Origin: DATHVR01 sp035461175
Lineage (GTDB): Bacteria; Actinomycetota; Acidimicrobiia; Spongiisociales; ZC4RG35
Direction of reading: 5' to 3'
Length of the DNA stretch: 34,512 nucleotides
Assembly (NCBI GenBank): GCA_035461175.1
Contig: DATHVR010000126.1
Location: forward strand, 1 to 34,512
Shown: one piece after another, positions 7,816 to 16,035 of the stretch
Numbering within the stretch: position 1 is the first letter of the stretch
Layout of the letters: each line of letters starts with the position of its first letter
Translations under genes and position numbers: made by a program
The notes under the pieces: generated by a model
What the model saw: only the letters and a program-made list of their open reading frames with translations
Database searches by the model: none
What the model was told of the DNA's origin: nothing

Positions 7816-8410
7816 GACAGGGCCCATCGGGGGCGAGATGAACCGGGTGGTGGGCGGCATCGCCACCCGTCTGCGCATCCCCTACCTCCTCGAGCGCCAC
7901 TCCTCCACCTCGGTAATGGGAGCGTTTGCCCTCATCAATGGCGTCATCTCGATCGGACTGATGGCGGCGGCCGCCTGGGTGACCGGGTCGGCATTCGTAT
8001 TTCCCTCGCTCGGCCCCACCGCCTTCCTGTTCTTCTATACCCCGACCCTGGCCAGCGCTTCCCCCCGCAACACGATCTGGGGGCACCTGATCGGGGCGGC
8101 GGCCGGCTATCTGGCCCTGGTTCTGTTCGGGCTCACCGACGCCGCTCCCGCCCTCGCCACGGCCGTCACCCTGCCGCGAGTGGGGGCAGCGGCGGTCTCG
8201 CTGGGACTGACCGCGGGGCTGATGGTGTGGCTACGGGTCCCACATCCGCCCGCAGGAGCCACGACCCTGATCGTCTCCTTGGGGATCTTGCGAACGCCGC
8301 TCGATCTCGCCGTATTGATGCTGGCGGTGGTCCTCCTCACTGTCCAGGGATTCGTCATCAATCGGGCCGCCGGCATCGACTATCCCGCCTGGTCGCCTCG
8401 GATCCCGTGA
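7808..8410 (+). CDS. HPP-family integral membrane protein, putative nitrite transporter
   Basis: A 200-residue protein with four to five membrane helices. It contains the family signature FPSLGPTAFLFF and HPPAGATTLIVSLG, the HPP motif that names the family. Members in cyanobacteria and chloroplasts have been shown to move nitrite. The GTG at 7808 overlaps the preceding stop by 8 nt; an ATG at 7838 (residue 11) is an alternative. Located between a nitrate-reductase-like operon and nirK, it would fit export of nitrite to an extracytoplasmic NirK. The family call is firm; the transport role comes from the family and context. Confidence 0.85.
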   Translation: MSETGPIGGEMNRVVGGIATRLRIPYLLERHSSTSVMGAFALINGVISIGLMAAAAWVTGSAFVFPSLGPTAFLFFYTPTLASASPRNTIWGHLIGAAAGYLALVLFGLTDAAPALATAVTLPRVGAAAVSLGLTAGLMVWLRVPHPPAGATTLIVSLGILRTPLDLAVLMLAVVLLTVQGFVINRAAGIDYPAWSPRIP

Positions 8411-9576
8411 CACCGACATCTTCCAGCCGTGTCCAGCGGTCCCACACGATCGCCCGGCTGGCCTTTCGGCTGGCGGCGATGTTCGGCGTGGTGGCGGGAG
8501 TTTGGGCGATCGTGGTCCTGATCCGGGGAGGATCGTGGTGGGGACCCCTCCATTCCTTCGTGGCCGGGACCGTCCTGGCGGCGATCTCGGGGGCGTCGCA
8601 GATGTTCACCATCACCTGGTCGGCCGCCGCTCCCCCATCCCCCACCCTCACCACCCTCCAGAGGTGGCTACTCGGCGGAGGGGTGGGACTGGTCCTGGCG
8701 GGCGTCGGCGGCGGGATCACACCGCTGGTGTGGCCCGGTGCCGCCGCCGTGGTGGCGGCACTCGCCCTGTTGGGCTGGTCACTGGCAGGGACGATCCGTC
8801 GCAGCCTCCTGCGCCGTTTCGACCTCTCGGCCCGCTTCTATCTGCTCGCCATCATGGCCGGCGTGGTCGGGGTGACACTGGGGGCGATCCTCGGCTCGGA
8901 CTCGGCCGGGGATCGCTTCGTCTCGATGCGACTGGTCCACTCGCACCTCAACCTCGTCGGTCTGGTCGGTCTCACGATCGTCGGCACCCTCCCCACCTTC
9001 CTTCCCACCGTCGCCCACCATCGGGCCGTCAGCGGGCGGGAAGCGATCGCGGCCTGGTGGATGGCGATGGCGGGGACGACAGCCATGCTCGCCGGCCTGT
9101 GGTGGGGACCGGGGCCGGTCGGGGCGGGCACGCTGGCGATAGGTGCCGCCGCATCCCTGATCCTGGGCGGCGTTCTCATCCGGCTCTGGGCCAGGGGCCG
9201 GCGACGCCTCCCCTTCCTGCAGGTGGCGGCAGGCACCGTCTGGCTGATCCTGTGGACGGTGGTGGATGGATCACGGCTTCTCGCCGACCAGGTGGTCGTC
9301 TGGTCGAACTGGACGGCGGTGGCGGTGGTGGCCGGGGTGGGCCAGGTGCTGGCGGGCTCGCTCGCCTATCTGCTCCCCGTTCTGGCCGGACCGCCCCTCG
9401 AACCCAACGCGAGCCGTATGACCGCCCGCCCCGCCCTCCCCCTCCTGGTTGTGAACGCGGCCGGGGTGGCCGGATCGCTTCGTGCCCCCTGGGTCCTGGC
9501 GGCACTGGTTCTGATCTGGCTCGTCGATTTCGGGTTGCGATTGGTCACGCTGCGCCTTCGGCCCGACAAACCCTGA
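8407..9576 (+). CDS. Polytopic membrane protein with HSHLN motif, function unknown
   Basis: A 389-residue protein with ten or more membrane helices. The central motif RLVHSHLNLVGLVGLTIVGT followed by PTVAHH resembles membrane proteins found with, or fused to, copper nitrite reductases in actinobacteria, and recalls the HSHSH helix of the 1622 gene. Conserved paired His in membrane helices suggest haem or copper binding. GTG at 8407 overlaps the HPP stop by 4 nt, making it the last gene of the coupled operon. I would place it with nitrite or NO metabolism but cannot name it. Confidence 0.75.
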   Translation: MTPTSSSRVQRSHTIARLAFRLAAMFGVVAGVWAIVVLIRGGSWWGPLHSFVAGTVLAAISGASQMFTITWSAAAPPSPTLTTLQRWLLGGGVGLVLAGVGGGITPLVWPGAAAVVAALALLGWSLAGTIRRSLLRRFDLSARFYLLAIMAGVVGVTLGAILGSDSAGDRFVSMRLVHSHLNLVGLVGLTIVGTLPTFLPTVAHHRAVSGREAIAAWWMAMAGTTAMLAGLWWGPGPVGAGTLAIGAAASLILGGVLIRLWARGRRRLPFLQVAAGTVWLILWTVVDGSRLLADQVVVWSNWTAVAVVAGVGQVLAGSLAYLLPVLAGPPLEPNASRMTARPALPLLVVNAAGVAGSLRAPWVLAALVLIWLVDFGLRLVTLRLRPDKP

Positions 9577-9595
9577 CGGGAATGGTCCCGGCCGC

Positions 9596-9615
9596 GAGGA
9601 GCCTTTTGTCCCGGA
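9596..9615 (+). promoter_or_regulatory. Possible DosR-like box before the 9708 gene
   Basis: GAGGAGCCTTTTGTCCCGGA agrees with the DosR consensus at about 14 of 20 positions; the right half (TTTTGTCCCGGA) is stronger than the left. It lies about 93 bp before the ATG at 9708. An overlapping palindrome CGGGA-N4-TCCCG sits just upstream near 9577-9590. Support is from the motif only. Confidence 0.35.
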
Positions 9616-9707
9616 CGGGGTGTGCATTCGACTCTCGCTGTCCTCGGGGGCCTCCGGCAGTATGCCCGGCATAGCAGTTCGCCACTGAACAGAAAGAGAG
9701 GCACCCG

Positions 9708-10244
9708 ATGGCTGCCATCACCCAAGAGAGAGTCACCCCGGTCGAAGCGGTATCCCACAAGAAGAGCTGGGTCCTCCTCGCCGCCGGGATCATGGCCCTG
9801 GTCGTCGGCGTCGGAGCCGTGGCCGGAGGCATCTTCGGCGCCTGGTACACCTGGGACCAGGCCGTCACCCAGGACATCACTACCCCGGACGATGCTGCCA
9901 TCCCCGAGGCGGCCGTCCGCGGACCTTTCACGATGTGGGCCCAGTCCGACATCATCACCCACCACCAGCTGGACCGCACCGACGGTCTCTACTACAGCCA
10001 GATGCCCCGCGAGGTGCCGGCCGTCGATGAGGCGGGCGAGCCCGTTCTGAACGAAGCAGGCGAGCAGCTGATGGTCCCGAATGACGCTCGAGCCTCCTGG
10101 TTCGATGCCACCACCCTCACCACCGCCCTCAGCCTGGGGATCCTCTCCTACGCACTGTCGGCGATGGCGATCGCGGTGGGGCTGACACTGGCAGTCACCG
10201 GCTTCGTGTTCCTGCACATCCGCAAGAGAGCCGTACTCCTCTAA
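9708..10244 (+). CDS. Two-helix actinobacterial membrane protein with extracytoplasmic loop, unknown function
   Basis: A 178-residue protein. A helix at about 20-48 and one at about 136-170 bracket an acidic extracytoplasmic loop of roughly 90 residues that includes VRGPFTMWAQSDIITHHQL. This layout recurs in actinobacterial proteins often mislabelled as aromatic-ring dioxygenase LigA; no enzymatic motif is visible. The ATG follows AGAGAGGC as a ribosome-binding site, and a strong terminator follows the stop. It is monocistronic. Confidence 0.75.
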   Translation: MAAITQERVTPVEAVSHKKSWVLLAAGIMALVVGVGAVAGGIFGAWYTWDQAVTQDITTPDDAAIPEAAVRGPFTMWAQSDIITHHQLDRTDGLYYSQMPREVPAVDEAGEPVLNEAGEQLMVPNDARASWFDATTLTTALSLGILSYALSAMAIAVGLTLAVTGFVFLHIRKRAVLL

Positions 10245-10262
10245 GACTCCAGCACCCCACCG

Positions 10263-10295
10263 GAGAGGGCCGGACCATCGAGGTCCGGCCCTCTC
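10263..10295 (+). terminator. Strong hairpin terminator after the 9708 gene
   Basis: A perfect 14-bp stem GAGAGGGCCGGACC / GGTCCGGCCCTCTC with a 5-nt loop (ATCGA) starts 19 bp after the stop. Only a short T run (TTG) follows, as is common in high-GC bacteria. Confidence 0.8.
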
Positions 10296-10363
10296 TTGCG
10301 TCCCAGGAACCGATGGTCCCCGGGCGACGTCATATGTCGAGATCCAGTCGAGGAGGAACCCCC

Positions 10364-10774
10364 TTGCGAACCCTAGCCGTGACCGTCCTCGCCTTCGTCC
10401 TGGCCGGCTGTGCCGGTGGGGATGCCTATCCGGGCGCCGACCTCGCCGTCGTGGTGGAACATCCCGACGCCCCCACCCTCTCCTACCGGATCACCTGCGG
10501 AGAGACGGCCCGCGTGGAGGGGGCGGACCTCGACGCCGAGGCGGCCTGCAGTTCACTGGCCGACCCGGTCGTGAGGACCCGCCTGGTCGATGGGCCCCCG
10601 GCCGACCAGATGTGCACCGAGATGTACGGCGGGCCGGACACCGCCGGCATCAGCGGGACACTGGACGGCGAGCAAGTCACCGCCGAGATCGATCGGGCCA
10701 ACGGGTGCGGCATCCACGACTGGGACGAACTTCTGGCGGACCTGCTGCCCGCCGCCCGCGGCGTCGGCGAGTGA
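10364..10774 (+). CDS. Lipoprotein with Streptomyces subtilisin inhibitor (SSI)-like domain
   Basis: The TTG at 10364 is preferred: an exact AGGAGG at 10351-10356 precedes it by 7 nt, and it gives a compact lipoprotein signal ending LAGC (C16). ATGs at 10313 and 10334 are in frame but would put a charged stretch before the signal. The mature part has four Cys (ITCGE, AACSSL, MCTEMY, NGCGI) in the order and approximate spacing of the two SSI disulphides, with an SSI-like GxLDGEQV strand. In SSI the residue two after the third Cys is the P1 reactive site; here it is Glu (C-T-E-M-Y) rather than Met or Lys. Either it inhibits a Glu-preferring protease or inhibition has been lost. It is surface-anchored. 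Length is 136 residues. Confidence 0.75.
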   Translation: MRTLAVTVLAFVLAGCAGGDAYPGADLAVVVEHPDAPTLSYRITCGETARVEGADLDAEAACSSLADPVVRTRLVDGPPADQMCTEMYGGPDTAGISGTLDGEQVTAEIDRANGCGIHDWDELLADLLPAARGVGE

Positions 10775-10776
10775 GT

Positions 10777-10983
10777 TCAGCGATCGGCTGAATCCCTGAT
10801 CGAGTCGGCCGCTTGCGGCCGCCCCTGCGCCGCCTCGGCCAGATGTTGCATCTCCACCTTGCCGCAGACGAGACATACCCGGCGTTCCAATCCGAAGTTG
10901 ACGGTGGAGATCGTCTCCTCGTGAGGGCAGCGCCCCTCTTTGGCATGACGGTCGAATAGCCGCATAGCGATCATTCCTTTCAT
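10777..10983 (-). CDS. Small Cys/His zinc-ribbon-like protein
   Basis: A 68-residue protein with CPHEET near the middle and CLVCGKVEM about 17 residues later, so C-x-H and C-x2-C could form a small zinc site. The ATG at 10983 overlaps the upstream histidine kinase stop (ATGA), which suggests coupling. An internal ATG at 10965 (MRLFDRH) lies 10 nt after AAAGGA and is an equally good start. It may be an accessory of the kinase; the function is unknown. Confidence 0.6.
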   Translation of the reverse strand: MKGMIAMRLFDRHAKEGRCPHEETISTVNFGLERRVCLVCGKVEMQHLAEAAQGRPQAADSIRDSADR

Positions 10984-11963
10984 TCAGTGTCAGGCGTCCA
11001 GACCGGCATCACCCGCAGGCTGCGGGAGCGCTCCCGCCGGCGGACGCCGGCAAAGGGGACGATCAAGACGAAATGGGTCTCGCCATTGATGTGGCGATAT
11101 GAGATCTCGGTATTCATCTGGGCGGCCAGCTCCCGGGCCACCGCCAGGCCCAATCCCAGCGAACCTGCCTCCCGGCCCGACGCCCCAGTGTGCACGAAGC
11201 GCCGGAACATGGTGGTGGCCACCTCCGCATCGATTCCTTCCCCGGAGTCGACGACCTGGCAGATGTAGTGGTCGCCGCTGGCCTGTCCCCGGATGCTGAC
11301 CGGGGCGAGTCCGTGACGGTGGGCGTTGACGAGCAGGTTGCGCAGGACGTGGCGGAACCGATCGGGGTCGACGAGGACGGAGGCGTCCTGGCACTCGATG
11401 GCGGCGTCGCCCCCCAGGAGACGGATGTAATCGACGACGGCTTCGACCTCCTCCTTCAAGCTGGTGGGGACCGGCTCCACCGTGAGCAGGCCGGCGTCGG
11501 CCCGGGCGGCGACGATCAGATCGTCGACGATCCCGCTCAGTTCGGCCGACCGGCACACCATCGATCCGACGGCTACGGCGGCTTCTCCGTCCAACTGCTC
11601 GAGGTCGATGGTGCGGGCGGCGGCGACGATCCCCGTCATCGGCGTTCGCAGCTCATGACTCACCCGGGCGACGAAGTCGTCTTTGAAGAGGGTCAGTTCG
11701 TCGACGGCGGCGGCGCGGGTGCGTCGCCATACCCGATCCATGGTCCAGCCGTAGCCGCCGGCCACGGCCAGGAGCACGCCGAAGGCGGCCATCAATACGA
11801 GAGCCGCCTCGGCCCCGGACGGCCCGCCTCCCACCCTGCTCATCAACCAGAACAGCGCCGTCGCCCCGGCCGCCGCCACGGTGACGACCGAAAGCAGGCG
11901 AGCGGGACCGCGTCTGGTTGTAGCCGGTTGCAGGCTGGTTTCCATACCCACCGAATCGGCCAA
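10980..11963 (-). CDS. Orphan sensor histidine kinase
   Basis: A 327-residue (or 321 from the ATG at 11945) membrane kinase. Two helices at about 22-41 and 52-72 enclose a very short external loop, so it probably senses a membrane signal. The H box is VSHELRTPMTG (H103 from the longer start), the N box LRNLLVNAHRHG, G1 DSGEGI and G2 GLGLAVARELAAQ, all intact. There is no GAF, PAS or recognisable HAMP domain, so it is not of the haem-binding DosS/DosT type. No regulator gene is adjacent; the nearest regulators are the DosR-type genes at 19077 and 29888. Whether it phosphorylates them is open. Confidence 0.9.
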   Translation of the reverse strand: MADSVGMETSLQPATTRRGPARLLSVVTVAAAGATALFWLMSRVGGGPSGAEAALVLMAAFGVLLAVAGGYGWTMDRVWRRTRAAAVDELTLFKDDFVARVSHELRTPMTGIVAAARTIDLEQLDGEAAVAVGSMVCRSAELSGIVDDLIVAARADAGLLTVEPVPTSLKEEVEAVVDYIRLLGGDAAIECQDASVLVDPDRFRHVLRNLLVNAHRHGLAPVSIRGQASGDHYICQVVDSGEGIDAEVATTMFRRFVHTGASGREAGSLGLGLAVARELAAQMNTEISYRHINGETHFVLIVPFAGVRRRERSRSLRVMPVWTPDTE

Positions 11964-11999
11964 AGGGGTGCCGTTTCTGCAGGCCCATTCACAAATCCC

Positions 12000-12074
12000 T
12001 CGCGGTAACTAGTCCCTGGCGGACGAAAACAGGCGAGCTGCTGATCTACCCCCGAGCGGGACCGTGGTCCGATG
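12000..12074 (-). promoter_or_regulatory. Two weak DosR-like sites upstream of the histidine kinase
   Basis: A right half-site TAGTCCC at 12010-12016 (11 of 20 in the best alignment) and a palindrome GGGACCGTGGTCC at 12058-12070 (11 of 20) lie about 40-110 bp before the kinase start. Each alone is close to what a GC-rich genome could give by chance. Their pairing before a signalling gene is the reason to list them. Confidence 0.25.
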
Positions 12075-12098
12075 GAGTCCCCCGGAGTCCGAGCATAG

Positions 12099-12554
12099 TT
12101 ACGACCCGCTACCGAGTTCCTCGGCGAGTCCAACCAGGATTCCACCCGGACCGCGGATGTAGCAGAGGCGATACGAGTCTTCGTACTGCACCACGTCACC
12201 GACAAGCGTCGCCCCGCCAGTACGCAGCCGAGCAAGAGTTTCGTCGATGTCGCTCACGGTGAACATCACGCGTAGATAGCCCAGGGCGTTGACAGCGGCG
12301 TTTCGATGGTCTGAGACCACAGATGGAACGATGAATCGGGAGAGTTCGAGCCGGCTGTGGCCGTCGGGAGTGACCATCATCGCGATTTCGACCGTCTGGT
12401 CACCCAGTCCGGTGACGCGCCCGGCCCACTCCCCTTCCACCATCGCCCGACCTTCGAGCCTCATCCCGAGCTCGACGAAAAAGGAAATGGCGTCGTCGAG
12501 ATAATCCACCACGATGCCGACGTTGTCCATCCTGAGTAACCGGCTCTCGGTCAT
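12099..12554 (-). CDS. VOC (glyoxalase/bleomycin resistance) family protein
   Basis: A 151-residue single VOC protein. It begins MTESRLLRMDNVGIVVDYLDDAISFFVELG, with a typical beta-alpha opening, and ends with RGPGGILVGLAEEL, where the terminal Glu is the usual metal ligand. The ATG at 12554 is preceded by GGGAG at 5 nt spacing; the frame extends upstream through a repeat-rich stretch that is probably not translated. The substrate is unknown. Confidence 0.82.
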   Translation of the reverse strand: MTESRLLRMDNVGIVVDYLDDAISFFVELGMRLEGRAMVEGEWAGRVTGLGDQTVEIAMMVTPDGHSRLELSRFIVPSVVSDHRNAAVNALGYLRVMFTVSDIDETLARLRTGGATLVGDVVQYEDSYRLCYIRGPGGILVGLAEELGSGS

Positions 12555-12909
12555 GAATACTCCCGGTAGTTGCGCATCATGACCTTCCGAGACATGACCT
12601 TCCGAATCATGACATCGTCTCACGGTTCTCGGTCGCTATCCCGATCCGGGCGCTTCACCTGACGATGACGCCTTTGGCCAGGCGTCGTCGGGTCCGCTTG
12701 AGATTGACGGTGTCCCCTCGGGATGGTTCGCCTGGAGACGTAGACAGAGTCGCGGCACGAACCCACTTTGATCCCGGAATGACGCCCACCTGACAATGCC
12801 GAACAGACGGCGCGTCGGTGCTCGTTGCGGAGGATCACGAAGTGACGGTTCTGGTGATTCCGCCGGGCATGGTCTACATCGGAAAGATGCATGTGGCAGA
12901 CTCCTGGCG
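12555..12909. other. Intergenic stretch with short direct repeats and a hairpin, no convincing gene
   Basis: Between the VOC gene and the aldo/keto reductase lie 355 bases. Near 12580-12612 the segment ATGACCTTCCGA occurs twice at 15-nt spacing, followed by a third partial ATGAC. At 12663-12690 CGATGACGCCT / AGGCGTCGTCG forms an 11-bp stem (one G-T pair) with a 6-nt loop. Open frames here have no recognisable domain. It should contain the promoters of both divergent genes, but no clear element was seen. Confidence 0.5.
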
Positions 12910-13836
12910 ATGAGAGGTCGTCGCGTTGCTATCGGGGGTGGCAACTTTGGTGGAGCAGGATCACCGTCGGCGCTGATCGGTGCGGGCCTCGACGCACCTG
13001 GAGCACACCGGGTTCTGGATACGGCCGAGCGCCTAGGCATCACCATCGTCGACACGGCGTTCAGCTACGCGGCCGGCGCGTCGCAGGAGATGATCGGCAT
13101 TTGGCTGGCTGCTGATCCTGATCGGGCAGGTCGGATGACAATCGTCGACAAGGTCGGGGTCATCGAGCGGGACGGTGAACTGCAGCTGGACCTTTCGTTC
13201 GAATCGGTGATCGCGCATGCAGAAGCCGGTCGTTCCCGCCTGGGTGTCGACGCCGTTGACGTGGTCATGTGCCACGCCCCCGACCCGGAGACACCTGCCG
13301 AAGAGTCTCTAAGCGCGTTCGGATCCCTCATCGACGCAGGATTGGCCGGGGGCTGGGGAGCCAGCAACATCGACGGCCCCACGTTGACAGAGTGGCTCGA
13401 AGCCGCCCGCCAGATCGGCCTCCCAGCCCCGATCTTCGTTGAGAATTGCTACAACCTCCTTCAACGCGAGGCCGGGGAGACGGTCCTCCCGATCTGCCGT
13501 GAACACGAGATCGGATTCCTTGCTTACAGTCCCTTGGCAAGCGGGCTGTTGACCGGGAAATACCGCCGTGACGAGCCGCCGCCCGAGGGTTCAATGATGG
13601 CCCTTCGCCCGGACATGGCCGCCGATTTCGACGATCGAGCAGCACACATCATCGCCGCGGTCACGGAAGTCGCTGCCGCGCACGGGGTATCTAATGCGGC
13701 GGTGGCGATTTCATGGCTGCTGTCCCAGCCAGGAGTTATTCCTATCGCCGGACCGAGCAAAGGCCACCACATGGATGCGGTCGAGCATGCTCTTGACCTT
13801 GCATTGTCCGAGACCGATATCGAGCGGCTTTCTTAG
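12910..13836 (+). CDS. Aldo/keto reductase
   Basis: A 308-residue TIM-barrel NADPH-dependent oxidoreductase. The catalytic tetrad is visible: Asp and Tyr in VDTAFSY, Lys in IVDKVG and His in VMCHAPD. Later motifs include NCYNLLQREAGE, AYSPLASGLLTGKY and the cofactor-binding IPIAGPSK. The ATG at 12910 is the first start giving the family N-terminus (MRGRRVAIGGGNFGG); the frame extends upstream without homology. The protein is cytosolic and the substrate is unknown. It faces the alpha/beta hydrolase across a 229-base gap that shows no further gene. Confidence 0.9.
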   Translation: MRGRRVAIGGGNFGGAGSPSALIGAGLDAPGAHRVLDTAERLGITIVDTAFSYAAGASQEMIGIWLAADPDRAGRMTIVDKVGVIERDGELQLDLSFESVIAHAEAGRSRLGVDAVDVVMCHAPDPETPAEESLSAFGSLIDAGLAGGWGASNIDGPTLTEWLEAARQIGLPAPIFVENCYNLLQREAGETVLPICREHEIGFLAYSPLASGLLTGKYRRDEPPPEGSMMALRPDMAADFDDRAAHIIAAVTEVAAAHGVSNAAVAISWLLSQPGVIPIAGPSKGHHMDAVEHALDLALSETDIERLS

Positions 13837-14065
13837 GGGAGTCTGCAGCAACACTGAATAGCCGAGGGCGCGGCGACACACCGGCGCCAACCACGAAGAC
13901 ACTTGGCTTAGGACGACGATTGACAACGGGAACGCCGGTTTCGATCAATCTGGCGCACAACCGCTCAGACTGAATCCGAGCGGGATCGGAGCGCATAGCG
14001 GACGGGTGGCCCGGATTGCATGATCTGCCGGTTCACACAGGAGCGTCACACCAGCGACTCTTGGT

Positions 14066-14933
14066 TCAGGCTTGGGTGGCGGCTAGGAGTTCGTCGAGCA
14101 TCGTCGGTGTGGACTGCCAGGTCGACAGGTGGCCCTCTCCCTCGAAGAGATGCATTGACGCCTCGGGAACGTGACTCGCCAGCCATCGTCCGTGGGCGAG
14201 TGGTTTGAGCAGATCCTCTGAACTGTGCCAGATCATGGTTGGTCTTGTGACCTCTTCTAGGTCGAATCCCCACGGCTTGGTGAAGGCGAGCATGTCGTCG
14301 ACCCAGCCGTCGACGCCGACCCGGAGCGCCTCTTGTACATCGGCGATGGCGTCTTCGGCGAATTCGTCGGTGAGCACGGCACGGTCGACCTCCGGCAGCG
14401 ACGACGAGAATGCCTCGATGAACCCATCGACCGCCACACCCAGCAGCTGCTCTCGAAGGTTGTCAAGGTAATTCCGAAGTGTTTCCTCACCCTTGAGCGC
14501 AGCGCCATATTCGGCGATGTTGTCTTCTCCCATTCCAGCCAAATAGTCCAAGCGTTCCGCGTCAAAGGTTGCATGGCTGCTGACCACCAAGGCGGCCATG
14601 GCGGGGTCGAGAAGCGCGGCGCAGGCGAGGGCGTGAGGTCCACCGCTCGAGCCTCCTCCGACGACACAGGAGTTCACCCCGAGAGCATCCAACACCTCGG
14701 CCGTGTCCGAAACGATGTCGACGACTCTTCGGCCCGGTTGACGCGATGAGTCCCCGTACCCGGGGCGGGATATCCACACCACACGCAGGCCCCGCTCATG
14801 AGCCGGCTCCTCGACAATCCGGTAGCCGCAAGCAGAGCCGGGCGTGCCGTGATGAAACCAGCACCGGCCCATCTTCAGGTCCGGTGACCCGGACGTCCAG
14901 TCGCCGACCGTCGCTCAGCTCGATATGGTCCAC
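14066..14933 (-). CDS. Alpha/beta hydrolase, frameshifted near its N-terminus
   Basis: The main frame (14872 down to 14066) encodes oxyanion-region FHHGTPGS, the nucleophile elbow GGGSSGGPHA, an acid in HSSEDLL and the catalytic His in EGEGHLS. The missing N-terminus lies in another frame from a GTG at 14933, preceded by AAGGAG at about 7 nt, encoding VDHIELSDGRRLDV..GPEDGPVL. The two halves join if one base is removed from the CTGGTTT run at about 14855-14860, giving GPVL-FHHGTPGS as in intact relatives. So this is either a recent pseudogene or a sequencing error. The start is 53 bp from the divergent MocA-type gene. Confidence 0.75.
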
Positions 14934-14986
14934 GGTCGTCGCTCCTTTCCACACGGCTCTGATGGAGAGGGTATGTTGGCTGGTCG

Positions 14987-15928
14987 ATGCCAGCGCGAGT
15001 CGCGATTATCGGAACCGGGATCATGGGGGGTCGAATGCTGGCCGAGATGGCACGGCACCCCGAGTTCGAACCCACTTGGGCCTGGGACTCGAGCCCAAGT
15101 GTCCGAGATGCCACCGCCGCCGAGTACCCCCACCTCGTATTCGTCGAGGAGATCTTCGCCCAGCCCGCAGACTTGTTCTACATAGCTACGCCGCCAACGA
15201 CGCATATCCCGCTTGCCCGGAGGGCGAGCCGAGCGGTCCTGTGCGAAAAACCGCTGGCCGTAGACGTGACCGAGGCACGACGCCTGGTCGATGAGATCGA
15301 GATCCCCAACGCTGTGAACTTCCCATTCGCCACCGACCCGATTATTTCCACACTTGAACTGGAGTTGGCCGAGAAGCGTCACGGCGATCTCCGGCGTTTG
15401 GAGATCCGGCTCTTCTTCAACGATTGGCCGCGTAAGTGGCAGCAGGGGGCCGCATCCTGGCTGGCACAACCGGAACAGGGTGGGTTCCTACGAGAGGTCT
15501 TTTCACACTTCGCCTACCTCACTGACCGCATCCTTGGACCAGTGCAGCTAATCCAGGCAGAGGTCGAACGTGGACCGACCGGGACCGAGTCAACCGTCAG
15601 AGCCCAGCTAAGAGCCGGAGATGTCCCCGTACTGATGACCGGCGATGTCGGGGGATGCGCCCCCGACTACAACGAATGGACGCTCTACGGAAGCAGAGCC
15701 TCGTACCGGATCCAGGACTGGCACACCCTCAAGCTCGGCGACGAGGACGGATGGCGAGACCTTCAGCCCAGCGCGCCGCCGGCACAAGGACTCAAGAAGC
15801 AGCTCGACGCAGTCACCGAGATGCTGAGCGGCCACCCGAATCCCCTGCCCAATTTCGCCGACGCGCTACGCATTCAAGAACTCGTCGAGACGATCCTGAC
15901 CACCCAAACGAACCAAACGCCCCAATGA
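14987..15928 (+). CDS. Gfo/Idh/MocA family NAD(P)-dependent oxidoreductase
   Basis: A 313-residue protein. The N-terminal Rossmann motif is VAIIGTGIMGGRM, and the family signature EKPLA follows (VLCEKPLAVD, about residue 87). The C-terminal domain includes GGFLREVFSHFAYLTD, with the His at the usual substrate-binding place. Such enzymes oxidise or reduce sugars, inositols and related compounds; this one's substrate is unknown. Near the stop, CACGCAT and ATGCGTG (15938-15962) could form a weak terminator hairpin. Confidence 0.88.
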   Translation: MPARVAIIGTGIMGGRMLAEMARHPEFEPTWAWDSSPSVRDATAAEYPHLVFVEEIFAQPADLFYIATPPTTHIPLARRASRAVLCEKPLAVDVTEARRLVDEIEIPNAVNFPFATDPIISTLELELAEKRHGDLRRLEIRLFFNDWPRKWQQGAASWLAQPEQGGFLREVFSHFAYLTDRILGPVQLIQAEVERGPTGTESTVRAQLRAGDVPVLMTGDVGGCAPDYNEWTLYGSRASYRIQDWHTLKLGDEDGWRDLQPSAPPAQGLKKQLDAVTEMLSGHPNPLPNFADALRIQELVETILTTQTNQTPQ

Positions 15929-16035
15929 AACTCCAGCCACGCATAACGATCAGTCATGCGTGACGACCCGATTCCCTGACGGCTCAGATCGACAGAACGC
16001 CGGTCAGTACTTTCGTCACCGAGCCGGACCTTTGC

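Noticed and set aside
13742..14065. Possible small minus-strand gene between the aldo/keto reductase and the hydrolase
   Set aside because: No domain, no clear start signal, and it overlaps the reductase C-terminus.
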